A stretch of DNA of 64,000 nt from Palleronia pelagia (GTDB taxonomy: Bacteria > Pseudomonadota > Alphaproteobacteria > Rhodobacterales > Rhodobacteraceae): the NCBI RefSeq assembly GCF_900110115.1, contig NZ_FOCM01000002.1, positions 186,001 through 250,000 on the forward strand, read 5' to 3'. A program made the position numbers and the translations under genes. Shown here piece by piece: positions 35,327 through 45,883 of the stretch; position 1 is the first letter of the stretch, and each line of letters opens with the position of its first letter. A model generated the notes under the pieces. That model saw only the letters and a list, made by a program, of their open reading frames with translations. It ran no database searches and had not been told where the DNA came from.

Positions 35327-37155
35327 CTGCGTCCAAACAGCCGTTCAATGTCGGATAACTGCAATTCCACGTAGGTGGGGCGTCCGTGGTTGCATTGCCC
35401 GGAATGGGGCGTCGCCTCCATCTCGCGGAGAAGAGCGTTCATCTCGGGCGCACTCATGCGCCGGCCCGAGCGGACCGAGCCATGGCAGGCCACCCGGCTG
35501 AGCACCGCCTCGATGCGGGCCTGCACCGACAGGCTGTCGCCCAGGTCGTCGAGCTCGTCCAGGATGTCGCGGAGCATGGCCTGCGCGTCCACGGCACCCA
35601 GGATCGCGGGCGTGGCGCGCACGGCGACCGCGCCGCCGCCGAACGCCTCGATCTCGAGCCCCAGGCGCGACAGGCCGTCGGCCAGGTCCAGCAGGCGCGC
35701 GGCGTCATTCTCGGACAGGTCCACGATCTCGGGGATCAGCAGGGCCTGCGAGGCGACCCCGTTCTCGGCCATCTGGCGCTTGAGCTTCTCGTAGACCAGC
35801 CGTTCGTGCGCGGCGTGCTGATCGACAATGACCATCCCGCTATCCGTCTGGGAAATAATGTAATTTTCGTGGACCTGCCCCCGCGCCGCGCCCAGCGGGA
35901 AGCTTTGCGCCGGGGTCTCGTCCTCGATGACCGGCCCGGGGTCGGGATCGACGCGGGCCCAGCTGCCTTGGGTCTCGGCAAAGCCCGGCGCGGGCGCCGG
36001 TCGCGGCACGCTGGGGCGGTCCATCTGGTAGACGCGCGGCACCGCGGCGGGCGGCTCGGGGCGCATGGCGCCCAGCGCCGCGCCCGCCACCGTCGTCGCG
36101 GCGCGGTGGCCCGCCTCGGCCAGTGCGTGCCGCAGGGCCGAGACGATCAACCCCCTGATATTGCCGGGATCCTTGAACCGGACCTCGGTCTTGGCGGGGT
36201 GGACGTTCTGGTCGACGCGGGCCGGATCGCATTCGACGAACAGGGCCGCGACGGGGTGTCGATCGCGGCTGAGGAAGTCCGCGTAAGCCCCGCGCAGCGC
36301 ACCGAAAAGCAGCTTGTCCCGGACAGGACGGCCGTTGACGAACAGGTATTGATGGGTCGCCTGTCCGCGAGAATAGGTCGGCAGGGCGGCATATCCGGTC
36401 AACGCCACGTCGTCGCGCGATGCATCGATGGTCAGCGCGTTGTCGGCGAAATCGGCGCCGAGGATGCGGCCAAGCCGTGTACGAAGTGCACCGAATAGGT
36501 CACCGGTCCCCGCGTCGGCCCGGAACACGACGCGGCCCTCGCCGCCGCCCGACACGTCGCTGAGCGTGAAGGCGACCGTCGGTTCGGCCATGGCGAGGCG
36601 CTTGACCACGTCGGCGATCGCCTGCGCCTCGGCCCGGTCGGTGCGCATGAACTTCAGGCGGGCAGGCGTGGCGAAGAACAGGTCGCGCAGCTCGATCACC
36701 GTGCCCGACCGGATGGCGGCGGGGCGGACCGGCTCGGCGCGCCCGCCGGCCACCGCGATACAGGCGCCATCGGACCCCGCCGCGCGGCTGGTGATCGTGA
36801 GGCGCCCCACGGCGCCGAGGCTGGGAAGCGCCTCGCCCCGGAAGCCGAACGAGGTGATGTTCAGCAGGTCCGACCCGTCGATCTTCGATGTTGCGTGGCG
36901 GGCCAGGGCCAGCGGCAGATCCTCGGGCGTCATGCCGCAGCCGTCGTCGGTCACGCGGATCAGGGTCTTGCCGCCATCGGCATAGGCGATGTCGATGCGC
37001 GTGGCCCCGGCATCCAGCGCGTTCTCGACCAGTTCCTTCACCGCCGAGGCGGGACGTTCGACCACCTCGCCGGCGGCGATGCGATTGATCGCTCCATCGT
37101 CCAGTTGACGAATTCTGGGGCGATCCGCGCCTATCTTGGGGTCATGCAACGTCAT
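35323..37155 (-). CDS. mutL: DNA mismatch repair protein MutL
   Basis: A 610-residue MutL. The N-terminal GHKL ATPase has [47 protein letters not shown]. The C-terminal dimerisation domain carries the metal-dependent endonuclease motif [13 protein letters not shown], so this MutL should nick DNA as in organisms lacking MutH. The C-terminus ends with the family zinc-site region [16 protein letters not shown] 37155 is chosen; upstream codons are non-family. Confidence 0.95.
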   Translation of the reverse strand: MTLHDPKIGADRPRIRQLDDGAINRIAAGEVVERPASAVKELVENALDAGATRIDIAYADGGKTLIRVTDDGCGMTPEDLPLALARHATSKIDGSDLLNITSFGFRGEALPSLGAVGRLTITSRAAGSDGACIAVAGGRAEPVRPAAIRSGTVIELRDLFFATPARLKFMRTDRAEAQAIADVVKRLAMAEPTVAFTLSDVSGGGEGRVVFRADAGTGDLFGALRTRLGRILGADFADNALTIDASRDDVALTGYAALPTYSRGQATHQYLFVNGRPVRDKLLFGALRGAYADFLSRDRHPVAALFVECDPARVDQNVHPAKTEVRFKDPGNIRGLIVSALRHALAEAGHRAATTVAGAALGAMRPEPPAAVPRVYQMDRPSVPRPAPAPGFAETQGSWARVDPDPGPVIEDETPAQSFPLGAARGQVHENYIISQTDSGMVIVDQHAAHERLVYEKLKRQMAENGVASQALLIPEIVDLSENDAARLLDLADGLSRLGLEIEAFGGGAVAVRATPAILGAVDAQAMLRDILDELDDLGDSLSVQARIEAVLSRVACHGSVRSGRRMSAPEMNALLREMEATPHSGQCNHGRPTYVELQLSDIERLFGRR

Positions 37156-37247
37156 GCCACCAGTGGTAGCATGGCCTCGCCCCACCTGCACAGGGGGGAT
37201 CTGGGCTTATCAACAGGAAATGGCGGGTCGGCCCGCGCCGCCCGACC

Positions 37248-37273
37248 GCGCCCCGGCGCGACGGCCGGGGCGC
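37248..37273. terminator. Strong GC hairpin after the M16 peptidase genes
   Basis: GCGCCCCGGC (37248-37257) and GCCGGGGCGC (37264-37273) make a perfect 10-bp stem with a 6-nt loop, in the 125-bp gap upstream of the M16 stop codon region and mutL start. No T-run, so Rho-independent action is uncertain. Confidence 0.4.
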
Positions 37274-37280
37274 GCCTGGA

Positions 37281-38594
37281 TCAGTTGGTGGCGTCGAGCC
37301 CCTCGGGCTGGCCAACCACCACGAAGCGCAGGTCCTCGGGGCGGTAGATCCGGTCGGCCACGCGGGCGATATCATCCAGCGTCACCGCCTCGATCTTGTC
37401 GTTGCGGCTGGCGATGTAGTCGACGCCGAGCCCGTCCATCTGCATCCCGACAAGGATGCCGGCGATGCGCGCGTTGCCGTCGAAGCGCAGCGGGTAGGCC
37501 CCGGTCAGGTAGGTCTTTGCGGCGTCGAGTTCTTCCTCGGTCACCCCCTCGGCGATGCGGGCCCATTCGTCGCGCAGGACCTCGACCGTTTCAGAGACGC
37601 TTTCGTTCGCGGTGCTGGCCTGCCCCAGGATCAGCGCGCCGTAATCCATGGGCTGAAGCCCGGTGCCGACGCCGTAGGTCAGGCCGCGCTTGACGCGCAC
37701 CTCTTCCATCAGGCGCGAGTTGAAGCCGCCGCCGCCGAAGATCTCGTTGGCGACGTAGGCGGCGAAGAAATCGGGATCGTGGCGGTCGATGCCCTCGTGG
37801 CCGAAGATGACGACCGATTGCGGGGTGTCGTAGTCGATGACACTAACACCCGGCTCGGCCGAATACGCGGCGTCTTCGGGCAGTGTGCCGCCTGTCGCGG
37901 GCAGATCGCCCAGCAAGTCATCGAGCAGCGTGCCCAGCTCTTCGGGCGTGATGTCGCCCACCGCGCCCACGTAAAGCCGGTCGCGGACAAGGGTGGCCGC
38001 GTGCGCGTCGACGATGTCCTGCCGCGTCAGGGTCGCCACGCTGTCGCGCGTGCCGTCGTTGGGCCGGCTGTAGGGGTGGTCAGGGAAGGCCGCGTCGCTG
38101 AAGGCGCGGTAGGCGATCGTGCGGGGGTCGTTCAGGTCGCTGGCGATGTTCGACAGCACCTGGTCGCGCACCCGGTCCACGGCCACCTGGTCGAAGGTCG
38201 GCTCGACCAGGGCGGCGCGCAGCAGCGCCACCGCCTCGTCGCGGTTCTCGGTCAGGAAGCGGGCCGAGATGCTGACCGCGTCGTCGTAGGCGTCGAACTC
38301 GAAGGATGCCGCCAGTTCCTCGCGCGCGGCGGCGAAGCCCTGCGCATCCATCTCGGCGGCCCCTTCCTCGAGCAGGCCCATCATCAGGTTCACGGCGCCT
38401 TCCTTGCCCTCGGGGTCCAGGATCGTGCCGCCCTTGAAGCGGATTTCCAGCGCGGTGAAGGGGATCGAGTCCTCCTGCACCAGCCAGGCGTCGATGCCGC
38501 CGGGCGACGTCACCTCGTCGATCTCGACGGCCGCCGAGACCGGCAGGGCGGCGGCCCAGAGGAGGCCGGCGAAGGCTGCGATACGCATCATCAT
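37281..38594 (-). CDS. M16 family peptidase, catalytically silent subunit
   Basis: A 437-residue exported M16 homologue with a signal peptide (cut about residue 22). The zinc motif HxxEH is absent: the equivalent helix reads NLMMGLLEEGA. The C-terminal half keeps the Arg/Tyr pair typical of non-catalytic partners (NSRLMEEVRVKRGLTYGV). It is likely the substrate-binding partner of the active M16 protein encoded upstream, as in mitochondrial-processing-peptidase-like heterodimers. The stop and start overlap by ATGA at 38591-38594; three consecutive ATGs are possible starts. Confidence 0.87.
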   Translation of the reverse strand: MMMRIAAFAGLLWAAALPVSAAVEIDEVTSPGGIDAWLVQEDSIPFTALEIRFKGGTILDPEGKEGAVNLMMGLLEEGAAEMDAQGFAAAREELAASFEFDAYDDAVSISARFLTENRDEAVALLRAALVEPTFDQVAVDRVRDQVLSNIASDLNDPRTIAYRAFSDAAFPDHPYSRPNDGTRDSVATLTRQDIVDAHAATLVRDRLYVGAVGDITPEELGTLLDDLLGDLPATGGTLPEDAAYSAEPGVSVIDYDTPQSVVIFGHEGIDRHDPDFFAAYVANEIFGGGGFNSRLMEEVRVKRGLTYGVGTGLQPMDYGALILGQASTANESVSETVEVLRDEWARIAEGVTEEELDAAKTYLTGAYPLRFDGNARIAGILVGMQMDGLGVDYIASRNDKIEAVTLDDIARVADRIYRPEDLRFVVVGQPEGLDATN

Positions 38595-40003
38595 TGGGTC
38601 ATCTCCTGCGGGTCTTGCGGAACCGTTTCGTTCGCCGCCGGGGTCGGATCGGGCGCGGTCGCCGTGGCGGCGGGCGCGGTGTCCTGCGGCGTGGTCAGGT
38701 AGCCCGTGACCGCGTTGCGCCGGTCGAAGACCTGCCGTGCGGCCTCGACGATTTCCTCGCCGGTGATGGATTGCAGGATGCCCGGCCACGCCTCGACATC
38801 CTCGATGGTCAGCCCCGAGGTCAGGGCCGCGCCGTAGCGGCGGGCGAGCGACTGGGTGCTGTCGGCCTCGTAGATCTCGGCGGCGCGCATCTGCATCTTG
38901 ATCCGGTCGAGCTGTTCGGGATCGACGCCGTCCTCGATGAAATCGGCAAGCTCGCGGTCGAGCGCGGCCTCGGCATCCTCAAGGGACACGCCCGGCGCGG
39001 GGACGACGACCAGACCGAAGGTCGTGTCGTCCAGCGACGTGCCGCCATAGAAGGCCGACGCATACAGCGCCTCGCCCGTGCCGAATTGCAGCCGGCGCGA
39101 CAGCTCGGAGGTCTGGCCTTGCCCCAGCACGTCCGACAGCAGCGTCAGCGCGGCGGCCGTGCGCTGGTCGCCCGGGTCACGCTCGGGCGCGAGATAGGTG
39201 CGGATGACATAAGGTTGCGCCACGCGCGGATCCTCGAAGGTCAGGCGACGCTCGGCCAGTTGCGGCGGCTCTTGCGGGCGGGTGCGCTCGGGCAGGTCCG
39301 GGTTGGTCGGGATCGGGCCGTAATGCTCCTCGGCCAGGGTGCGCACATCGTCGGGGGTCACGTCACCCGCCACGATCAGGATCGCGTTGTTGGGGCTGTA
39401 ATAGGTCTCGTAGAAATCCAGCGCGTCCTGGAGCTCCAGTGCCTCGACCTCGTGCATCCAGCCGATGACCGGTATGCCGTAGGGGTGGTTCTGGTACTGC
39501 GCGGCGCTGCGCTGCTCGCCGAACAGCGCGCCGGGATCGTTCTCGGTCCTCTGGCGGCGTTCTTCCTGGATGACCCGCCGCTCGGTGGTGATGTCCTGTC
39601 CGTCCAGTTGCAGGTTGCGCATCCGGTCGGCTTCCATCTCCATCATCAGGCCCAGCCGGTCCGACGCGACGCGCTGGAAATACGCGGTGTAGTCCTGGCC
39701 GGTGAAGGCGTTGTCGGTGCCGCCGTTCGCGGCGACCACGCGGCTGAATTCGCCCGGCTCGAGCTTTTCGGTGCCCTTGAACAGCAGGTGTTCGAGGTAA
39801 TGCGCCACGCCCGAGACGCCGGGCGGCTCGTCCGCGGCGCCGGTGCGGTACCAGACCATGTGCACCACCACGGGCGCGCGGGGGTCTTCCAGCACGACCA
39901 CCTCCATGCCGTTGTCGAGCGTGAAGCTGGACACGTCGGCGGCGTGGGCGGCCTGGGCCAGGCCCAGCAGCGTGGCGATGGACAGGATAGATTTGCGCAG
40001 CAT
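38591..40003 (-). CDS. M16 family zinc peptidase, active subunit
   Basis: A 470-residue exported protein with signal peptide (LAQAAHA) and the inverted zinc motif HYLEH (H68, E71, H72), with a downstream Glu in VIQEERRQR (about 147-148) as third ligand. It matches pitrilysin-like peptidases that degrade small periplasmic peptides. The C-terminal tail is Ala/Pro-rich (PAATATAPDPTPAAN). ATG 40003 is chosen for AAGGAG at about 9 bases; the frame is open upstream. It pairs with the inactive partner downstream. Confidence 0.9.
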   Translation of the reverse strand: MLRKSILSIATLLGLAQAAHAADVSSFTLDNGMEVVVLEDPRAPVVVHMVWYRTGAADEPPGVSGVAHYLEHLLFKGTEKLEPGEFSRVVAANGGTDNAFTGQDYTAYFQRVASDRLGLMMEMEADRMRNLQLDGQDITTERRVIQEERRQRTENDPGALFGEQRSAAQYQNHPYGIPVIGWMHEVEALELQDALDFYETYYSPNNAILIVAGDVTPDDVRTLAEEHYGPIPTNPDLPERTRPQEPPQLAERRLTFEDPRVAQPYVIRTYLAPERDPGDQRTAAALTLLSDVLGQGQTSELSRRLQFGTGEALYASAFYGGTSLDDTTFGLVVVPAPGVSLEDAEAALDRELADFIEDGVDPEQLDRIKMQMRAAEIYEADSTQSLARRYGAALTSGLTIEDVEAWPGILQSITGEEIVEAARQVFDRRNAVTGYLTTPQDTAPAATATAPDPTPAANETVPQDPQEMTQ

Positions 40004-40106
40004 CAAGGGCGGCTCCTTCGGCGAATGGTTGCGCAAGAAACTATGCACGCCGGCGGGCGCCGCAATGGGCCTTACGCCGTTGTGACCATTCGCCCCGGCC
40101 GCGGTG

Positions 40107-40619
40107 TTACTGCAGCTCTTCCGGCGGGGCGGCGGGGGTGCGCACGCCCTGGCGGCGGAAGCGTTCCAGCTCGGCGTGCTGATCCAGCGACTGGGGCGCG
40201 TAGGCCTTGTAGTAGATCGAGGTATTGAACAGCCGTTCCAGCAGCCGGCCGTCGTTGTCCTCGCGGAAGGCGAGATCCTCGGAGGCGAGGGTGCGGCGGA
40301 TGTCGCCGTTCACGCCGAAGCGCGTCGCGCGGGCGATGAGCGCGCCGCCCTGCACCTGCCCCGCCTGCGGACGCCCGCCCAGCGCGGCGATCGCGTCGGC
40401 CTCGGGCGTCTGGTCCGAGCGGTTGGTCCCGCCCGGCGTGGGTGGCGGCAGAGCGTTGAAGCTTTCGGGCGCCTGCAGCGGCTTGTTGGGCACGATGGCG
40501 AATTCGTCGGGGCCCTGGCTGTCGGAGGTCAGCGTGATGAGATCGGGCGGACCGCCGCAGGCCGACAGGCCCGCCGCCATGGCAGCCGCAAAAAGACCCC
40601 GCATCAACCGACCGCGCAT
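40107..40619 (-). CDS. DUF3035 lipoprotein, BamF-like
   Basis: A 170-residue lipoprotein (lipobox GLSAC) that resembles DUF3035, the family containing BamF of the Caulobacter outer-membrane assembly complex: GPDEFAIVPNKPLQAPESFNALPPPTPGGTNRSDQTP is the recognisable core. It probably helps beta-barrel insertion from the outer membrane. ATG 40619 has AAGGGGG upstream; ATG 40634 is also possible. It follows lspA, the peptidase that would process it. Confidence 0.82.
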   Translation of the reverse strand: MRGRLMRGLFAAAMAAGLSACGGPPDLITLTSDSQGPDEFAIVPNKPLQAPESFNALPPPTPGGTNRSDQTPEADAIAALGGRPQAGQVQGGALIARATRFGVNGDIRRTLASEDLAFREDNDGRLLERLFNTSIYYKAYAPQSLDQHAELERFRRQGVRTPAAPPEELQ

Positions 40620-40674
40620 GCGCGCCCCCTTCATCGCTCGTCCCCGGCAGGCATATCGCACAACGTCCGGCCCG

Positions 40675-41145
40675 TCACGGGGTCTTCTTCCCGCCGGTGA
40701 ACAGAACCAGCCCCACCGCCCCGGCGAAGATGGCGATGTCGGCCACGTTGAAGGCATACGGGTTCTCGATCCCGCAGCAGGACATGTTCAGGAAGTCCGC
40801 AACCGCGCCGTAGATCAGCCGGTCGACCACGTTGCCCATGGCGCCCCCCACCAGCAGGCCCGCCGAGACCATGGCGAGTGGACCGGGCCGGTCGCGCCGC
40901 ATCCACAGCAGGACCCAGCCCGAGATCACCAGCGCCAGCGCGATCAGCACCCAGCGCGCCGCGTCGCTGTCGCCGGCGAAGAGACCGAAGTTGATCCCCC
41001 GGTTCCACGCCATGCGCAGGTTCAGGAAGGGCGGGATGACGTCGATGGCGCCCACGCGCGCAAGGTCGAGGCCCTGCACGACGATCAGCTTCACCACCTG
41101 GTCGAGGACGAAGGTGATCGCCGCTGTGATCCAGAGCCGGCGCAT
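40675..41145 (-). CDS. lspA: Lipoprotein signal peptidase (signal peptidase II)
   Basis: Removes the signal peptide from diacylated prolipoproteins in the inner membrane. The 156-residue protein has four hydrophobic spans and both catalytic aspartates in conserved blocks: [19 protein letters not shown] (D117) and FNVADIAI (D136). It starts 1 bp after the purH stop and is transcribed toward the bamF-like lipoprotein and M16 genes. Confidence 0.95.
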   Translation of the reverse strand: MRRLWITAAITFVLDQVVKLIVVQGLDLARVGAIDVIPPFLNLRMAWNRGINFGLFAGDSDAARWVLIALALVISGWVLLWMRRDRPGPLAMVSAGLLVGGAMGNVVDRLIYGAVADFLNMSCCGIENPYAFNVADIAIFAGAVGLVLFTGGKKTP

Positions 41146-41146
41146 G

Positions 41147-42733
41147 TCAGTGCCGGAAATGCCGCATGCCGGTGAAGACCATCGCCAGCCCCGCCTCGTC
41201 CGCCGCGGCGATCACCGCGTCGTCGCGCATGGAGCCGCCGGGCTGGATCACTGCCGTCGCGCCGGCCTCGGCCGCCGCCAGCAGACCGTCGGGGAACGGG
41301 AAGAACGCGTCCGACGCCACGACCGAGCCTTGGGTCAGAGGCGCCGACAGGCCCAGCGCCTCGGCCATGTCCTGCGCCTTGCGGGCGGCGATGCGGGTGC
41401 TGTCCACGCGGCTCATCTGTCCCGCGCCGACGCCCACGGTGGCGCCGTCCTTCACGTAGACGATGGCGTTGGATTTGACGTGTTTCGCAACGGTCCAGGC
41501 AAAGCGCAGGTCATTGAGCTGCGCGTCGGTGGGCTGGACCTTCGTCACCACGCGCAGCTGGTCGGGCGCGATCTGGCCCACGTCCTTGTCCTGCACCAGG
41601 TAGCCGCCCGAGACCTGACGCCAGACCCGGCCCCCGGCGCGGGCGTCGGCCAGCCCGTCGGTGGTCAGCAGGCGCAGGTTCTTCTTGGCGGCGAAGACAG
41701 CGCGGGCGTCGTCATCGGCGCCGGGCGCGATCACGACCTCGGTGAAGATCTGGGCGATGGCTTCAGCCGTCGCACCGTCCAGCGGGCGGTTCAGCGCCAC
41801 GATCCCGCCGAAGGCCGACACGCGGTCGCAGTCATAGGCGCGGGCGTAGGCCTCGGCCAGCGTTTCGCCGCGGGCCACGCCGCAGGGATTGGCGTGCTTG
41901 ACGATGACGCAGGCCGGATCTTCGCCCGCGAATTCGCTCACAAGCTCGAACGCGGCGTCGGTGTCGTTGATGTTGTTATAGCTGAGCTCCTTGCCCTGGT
42001 GCTGGGTCGCGGTGGCGACGCCGGGCGCATCGCTGCCATCGGTGTAGAACGCCGCCGCCTGGTGCGGGTTCTCGCCGTAGCGCATGGTCTGCTTAAGGGA
42101 GCCGGCCACGGCGCGGCGGCGCGGGGCGGCCTCACCGGTAGTGTCGGCCATCCAGCTCGACACCGCCGCGTCGTAGGCGGCGGTGCGGGCATAGGCGCGC
42201 TGGGACAGGGTGCGCCGGAACGCGGCGCTGGTCTGGCCGCCGTTCTCATCCAGCTCGACCAGCAGGGCGGCGTAATCCTCGACATCGACAACGGTTGTTA
42301 CGAAGCCATGGTTCTTGGCCGCGGCGCGGATCATTGCGGGACCGCCGATGTCGATATTCTCGATCGCCTCGTCCCAGTCGGCCCCGCGCGCGACGGTCGC
42401 CTCGAACGGGTAGAGGTTCACCACCAGCAGGTCGATCCCGCCGATGCCGTGATCCTCCATCGCCTTCACGTGGTCGGGGTTGTCGCGCAGCGCCAGCAGG
42501 CCGCCGTGGACCATGGGGTGGAGCGTCTTCACGCGGCCGTCCATCATCTCGGGGAAGCCCGTCACCTCGGCCACGTCGCGCACGGCGATGCCCGCGTCGC
42601 GCAGGGCCTTGGCCGACCCGCCGGTGGACAGGATCTCGACGCCCCGGTCCGCCAGCGCGCGGCCCAGGTCCAGCAACCCGGTCTTGTCCGAGACGGAAAT
42701 CAGCGCGCGTTTCAGGGGAACGAGATCGGGCAT
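41147..42733 (-). CDS. purH: Bifunctional AICAR transformylase / IMP cyclohydrolase
   Basis: Catalyses the last two steps of IMP synthesis. The 528-residue protein has the cyclohydrolase domain at the N-terminus ([48 protein letters not shown]) and the transformylase domain with [18 protein letters not shown]-type [13 protein letters not shown] and [11 protein letters not shown]. The length is typical. It lies between the heparinase family gene and lspA on the same strand. Confidence 0.97.
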   Translation of the reverse strand: MPDLVPLKRALISVSDKTGLLDLGRALADRGVEILSTGGSAKALRDAGIAVRDVAEVTGFPEMMDGRVKTLHPMVHGGLLALRDNPDHVKAMEDHGIGGIDLLVVNLYPFEATVARGADWDEAIENIDIGGPAMIRAAAKNHGFVTTVVDVEDYAALLVELDENGGQTSAAFRRTLSQRAYARTAAYDAAVSSWMADTTGEAAPRRRAVAGSLKQTMRYGENPHQAAAFYTDGSDAPGVATATQHQGKELSYNNINDTDAAFELVSEFAGEDPACVIVKHANPCGVARGETLAEAYARAYDCDRVSAFGGIVALNRPLDGATAEAIAQIFTEVVIAPGADDDARAVFAAKKNLRLLTTDGLADARAGGRVWRQVSGGYLVQDKDVGQIAPDQLRVVTKVQPTDAQLNDLRFAWTVAKHVKSNAIVYVKDGATVGVGAGQMSRVDSTRIAARKAQDMAEALGLSAPLTQGSVVASDAFFPFPDGLLAAAEAGATAVIQPGGSMRDDAVIAAADEAGLAMVFTGMRHFRH

Positions 42734-42754
42734 CGGGGCGGCTCCTTCTTGCGG

Positions 42755-44470
42755 TCAGGCTATGACGGGCTGGTCGTCATGCACCGTGTCGCGCACCGCA
42801 TCGGGTGTTTGGCGCGCTTTTGCAAGGGTCCAGCTGACCCGTGTGGCGTAATCGGCGGCGCTGGAGGCCAGGACGATCTGGCTGGTCGCGCGCGGCGAAA
42901 GTGACACGCTGTCGAGATAGACCGACGGCTCGACCCGCATCTCGGCCGCGCCGCCGTGATGGAAGGACCAGAGCTCGCCGCTTTTCAGCAGCAGCAGCAC
43001 CGTTTTGGGATCGTCGCCGGGCTGGACCACCACGTCGGGATGCAGGTGGAAGCGGATGCGGAAGGTCAGATGGCCGGTCTCGGTCGCGTCCAGCGCGCGG
43101 TCGAAGATCGCCTCGTCGCTCTGCTCGACCGTTGCCAGCACGTCCTCACCCCGCAGCGCGCGGCCGTTCGTATCGAGGTAGAGCTGGCGCACGTGGGTCA
43201 GCCCGAAATCGGCGACATAGCCGTCATGCCCGGCGATGAGCCCGGTGGAGCGGTCGCTGCGCCGTCGTTCCATCCGCACGTCGCGGGGCGCGTCCGAGAG
43301 CAATCCGTCGCCCGAGGCGCCCAGCCGGGCCGAGGAATACCCGTCCAGCGCCAGCGTGCTGTGGCTTGGCGTGGCCCGGCCCGCGCGGCGCCATTTCTCG
43401 CCGAAGCTGCGGCCCGCGCCGCAGCTGACGATGACCGGACGGCGGCCCGATGTCAGTTCGAACGCGAGGGTCGAGGCGTGGGCCTCGGCCGATCCGGGGC
43501 CCTCGGGCGGGGCGGCCACGTCGATCAGCACCGTGGCGCGGACGTGGGACAGGCGTGCGAAGCCCATGGCGCGGTCACCCGGCGGGCTGGCCGCCACGCC
43601 CGACTGCGCGAGCGCCCGGTCCAGCCGCCCGGGCTGGCCGCGTCCGCCGCCGTGGAACCGTCCAAGCCCGCCATCGGCGTGGCGCAGGCAGCGCAGCACG
43701 GGCGCCGCGCGTACCAGCGCGTCGGTGATCGCTTGCGGCACCGGCCGCTCGGCCTCGGCCAGCGCGACGCGGGCGGCGGCCAGGTGCCCGAAGACGATCG
43801 CCAGATCCTCGGGGTTGCGGTTGGCGATGCCACCCTCGGCGTCGATCAGGGTCTCGGCGGCGTTGGCGAGGCCCGTCGTGGCGCGGGACAGGTGCCGCCC
43901 AGCCCCGCGCAGGTGCAGGCCCGCGACCAGCAGCCCCATCAGCGACTCGAGCCGCGGGGCGGCCATCGGCAACGACCGCTGACGGCGGGACAGGAAGGTC
44001 AGTTGCCGCGACAGCGCACGAAAGAACCGGCGTCGCGTGGCGGGCGGAACGCCGTCGAGCAGCATCTCGCCATGCTGGATCCAGCGCGTCACCCGGCGAC
44101 CGGCGAGGTCCGCCCGCCAGCCGGGACCGCGGCCGCGCCCGAACCGCGCGATCCAGTCATGCACCCAGTCGCGTGCCAGAACATCGGCCTTGCGCGTGCC
44201 CTGCGCGGCCAGGTCGTCCAGCCAAGCCATGCCGTGCAGGTCCGCCTCGAACAGCGGGTCGTCCGGCAGCGGCAGATCCCAGACCGAGGTTTCGGCCGCC
44301 TCGACGAGGTAGCCGCGGAACAGGAAATGCCCGGCGACGATCTGCGCGCCACGCTCGGCGATGCCGGTGCCGGGCGGCAGCGGCTCATGCTCGAAGGCCC
44401 GCGCGCGGCGGCCGAGCCCGGCAAGCCGCGCGTGCAGGCGGTCAGCCCGTGTCTGTCGAATGTCGGTCAT
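42755..44470 (-). CDS. Heparinase II/III family protein
   Basis: A 571-residue protein without a clear signal peptide. The N-terminal half resembles the alpha-helical toroid of heparinase-like lyases (FLFRGYLVEAAETSVWDLPLPDDPLFEADLHGMAWLDDL), and the C-terminal half is a beta-sandwich with IVSCGAGRSFGEKWRRAGRATPSHSTLALDGYSSARLG. Actual substrate is unknown: in alphaproteobacteria this subfamily is a conserved neighbour of rsmB and purH and is not a proven heparin lyase. It lies 79 bp after rsmB and 21 bp before purH. Confidence 0.87.
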   Translation of the reverse strand: MTDIRQTRADRLHARLAGLGRRARAFEHEPLPPGTGIAERGAQIVAGHFLFRGYLVEAAETSVWDLPLPDDPLFEADLHGMAWLDDLAAQGTRKADVLARDWVHDWIARFGRGRGPGWRADLAGRRVTRWIQHGEMLLDGVPPATRRRFFRALSRQLTFLSRRQRSLPMAAPRLESLMGLLVAGLHLRGAGRHLSRATTGLANAAETLIDAEGGIANRNPEDLAIVFGHLAAARVALAEAERPVPQAITDALVRAAPVLRCLRHADGGLGRFHGGGRGQPGRLDRALAQSGVAASPPGDRAMGFARLSHVRATVLIDVAAPPEGPGSAEAHASTLAFELTSGRRPVIVSCGAGRSFGEKWRRAGRATPSHSTLALDGYSSARLGASGDGLLSDAPRDVRMERRRSDRSTGLIAGHDGYVADFGLTHVRQLYLDTNGRALRGEDVLATVEQSDEAIFDRALDATETGHLTFRIRFHLHPDVVVQPGDDPKTVLLLLKSGELWSFHHGGAAEMRVEPSVYLDSVSLSPRATSQIVLASSAADYATRVSWTLAKARQTPDAVRDTVHDDQPVIA

Positions 44471-44549
44471 CGGCTGCCCGTGCCTGGCCCTTCATGGGTC
44501 TTCGACCGCAGCTTAGGGCCGCGCGGCGCGGCTGTCATCCCGGCGCGCG

Positions 44550-45812
44550 TCACGCCACGCGGAAGACCGCCACGAAGAAGCCGTCCATCCCGCCGATCTC
44601 GGGCCAATAATCCGGGCGCAGCCGCAATCCCTGCGGCCCGATCCAGTCGGGCGCGATGCCGTCCAGCGCCAGCGCGCCGGGGTCCAGAGTCAGGCCGGGA
44701 TGTCGGGACAGCGCCGCGTCGACCTGCGCCTCGCCCTCCTCGGGCAGGAGCGAGCAGGTGCAGTAGACGATGCGCCCCCCCGGGGCGGTCAGTGTCACCG
44801 CCCTGTCCAGCAGCGCTGCCTGCAAGGCGATCAGCGGCGCGAAATCCTGCGCCGCCTTGGCGCGCGGAAGGTCCGGGTGGCGGCGGACCGTGCCAGTGGC
44901 CGAGCACGGCGCGTCCAGCAGCACGGCGTCGAAGGGCCGGTCGGGCGCGTAGGTGAGCGCGTCGGCCACCACCACCTCGGCAGAAAGCCCACAGCGCGAC
45001 AGGTTCTGGGCGACGCGGGCCATGCGGGTCCCGGAAATGTCGAGCGCGGTGACTTCGGCGCCCGCTGCGGCCAGTTGAAGCGTCTTGCCGCCAGGGGCGG
45101 CGCAGAGGTCCAGTATCCGCTCACCCGGCTGCGGGTTCAGCGCGCGGGCGGGCAGCGCGGCGGCGGCGTCCTGCACCCACCACGCCCCATCGTCGTATCC
45201 CGGCAGCGCGGTAACCTGGGCGCCGGGTTGCAGCCGGACCGATCCGGTGGGGGTCACCTGCCCGCCCAGCCGCTCGGCCCAGCCGGGGGCATCTTCCTTC
45301 ACGCTCAGATCCAGCGGCGGGTTCGCGGCGAAGGCGTCCTCCATGCCCGCGACCCCTGCCTTGCCGTAGGCCTTGAGCAGCGGCTTGCGCAGCCACTTGG
45401 GCAGGCGCGGCACCGGGAGCGCGGCCCAGGCATCCGCGCGCTGGACGTTGCGCAGCACGCCGTTGACCAGCCCCGCCTGCCCCGCGCCACGCGCGCTCGC
45501 GCGGACGAGGTCGACGGCGGCGCTGACTGCTGCGTGGGGCGGGGTGCCGCCTTCGTGGATCTCGTAGATCGCCAGCCGCAGGATGTTGTGAACCTCGGGC
45601 CAAGGCTTCATCCGCAGGAACGGGCCCAGCGCCCGGTCGGCGCGATCCATCCAGCGCAGGGTACCGATCGCCAGCCGCTGCGCGCGGGCCCGGTCGGGGG
45701 CTTCCAGTGCGCGGGTCCGCTGCTCCAGCACCTCGGACATAAGCCGGCCGTGCTCGGTCACGTCACCCACCAGCGCCAGTGCGGCGGCGCGCGCCCCGTC
45801 GATCTCGGCCAT
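44550..45812 (-). CDS. rsmB: 16S rRNA (cytosine-967-C5)-methyltransferase
   Basis: Methylates C967 of 16S rRNA. The 420-residue protein has an N-terminal NusB-like RNA-binding domain (about 1-130) and an NSUN-type methyltransferase with SAM motif LDLCAAPGGKTLQLA, the first conserved Cys in DAPCSATGTVRRHPD and the catalytic Cys in YCTCSLLPEEGE. It diverges from the DUF1674 gene with a 71-bp intergenic space. Confidence 0.93.
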   Translation of the reverse strand: MAEIDGARAAALALVGDVTEHGRLMSEVLEQRTRALEAPDRARAQRLAIGTLRWMDRADRALGPFLRMKPWPEVHNILRLAIYEIHEGGTPPHAAVSAAVDLVRASARGAGQAGLVNGVLRNVQRADAWAALPVPRLPKWLRKPLLKAYGKAGVAGMEDAFAANPPLDLSVKEDAPGWAERLGGQVTPTGSVRLQPGAQVTALPGYDDGAWWVQDAAAALPARALNPQPGERILDLCAAPGGKTLQLAAAGAEVTALDISGTRMARVAQNLSRCGLSAEVVVADALTYAPDRPFDAVLLDAPCSATGTVRRHPDLPRAKAAQDFAPLIALQAALLDRAVTLTAPGGRIVYCTCSLLPEEGEAQVDAALSRHPGLTLDPGALALDGIAPDWIGPQGLRLRPDYWPEIGGMDGFFVAVFRVA

Positions 45813-45883
45813 GTCGTCATCCCCGTTGCAACGGACCGCCCGCAGCTCTTGAGCCGGGGCCTGTCGCGGCCTAGCTATGGATC

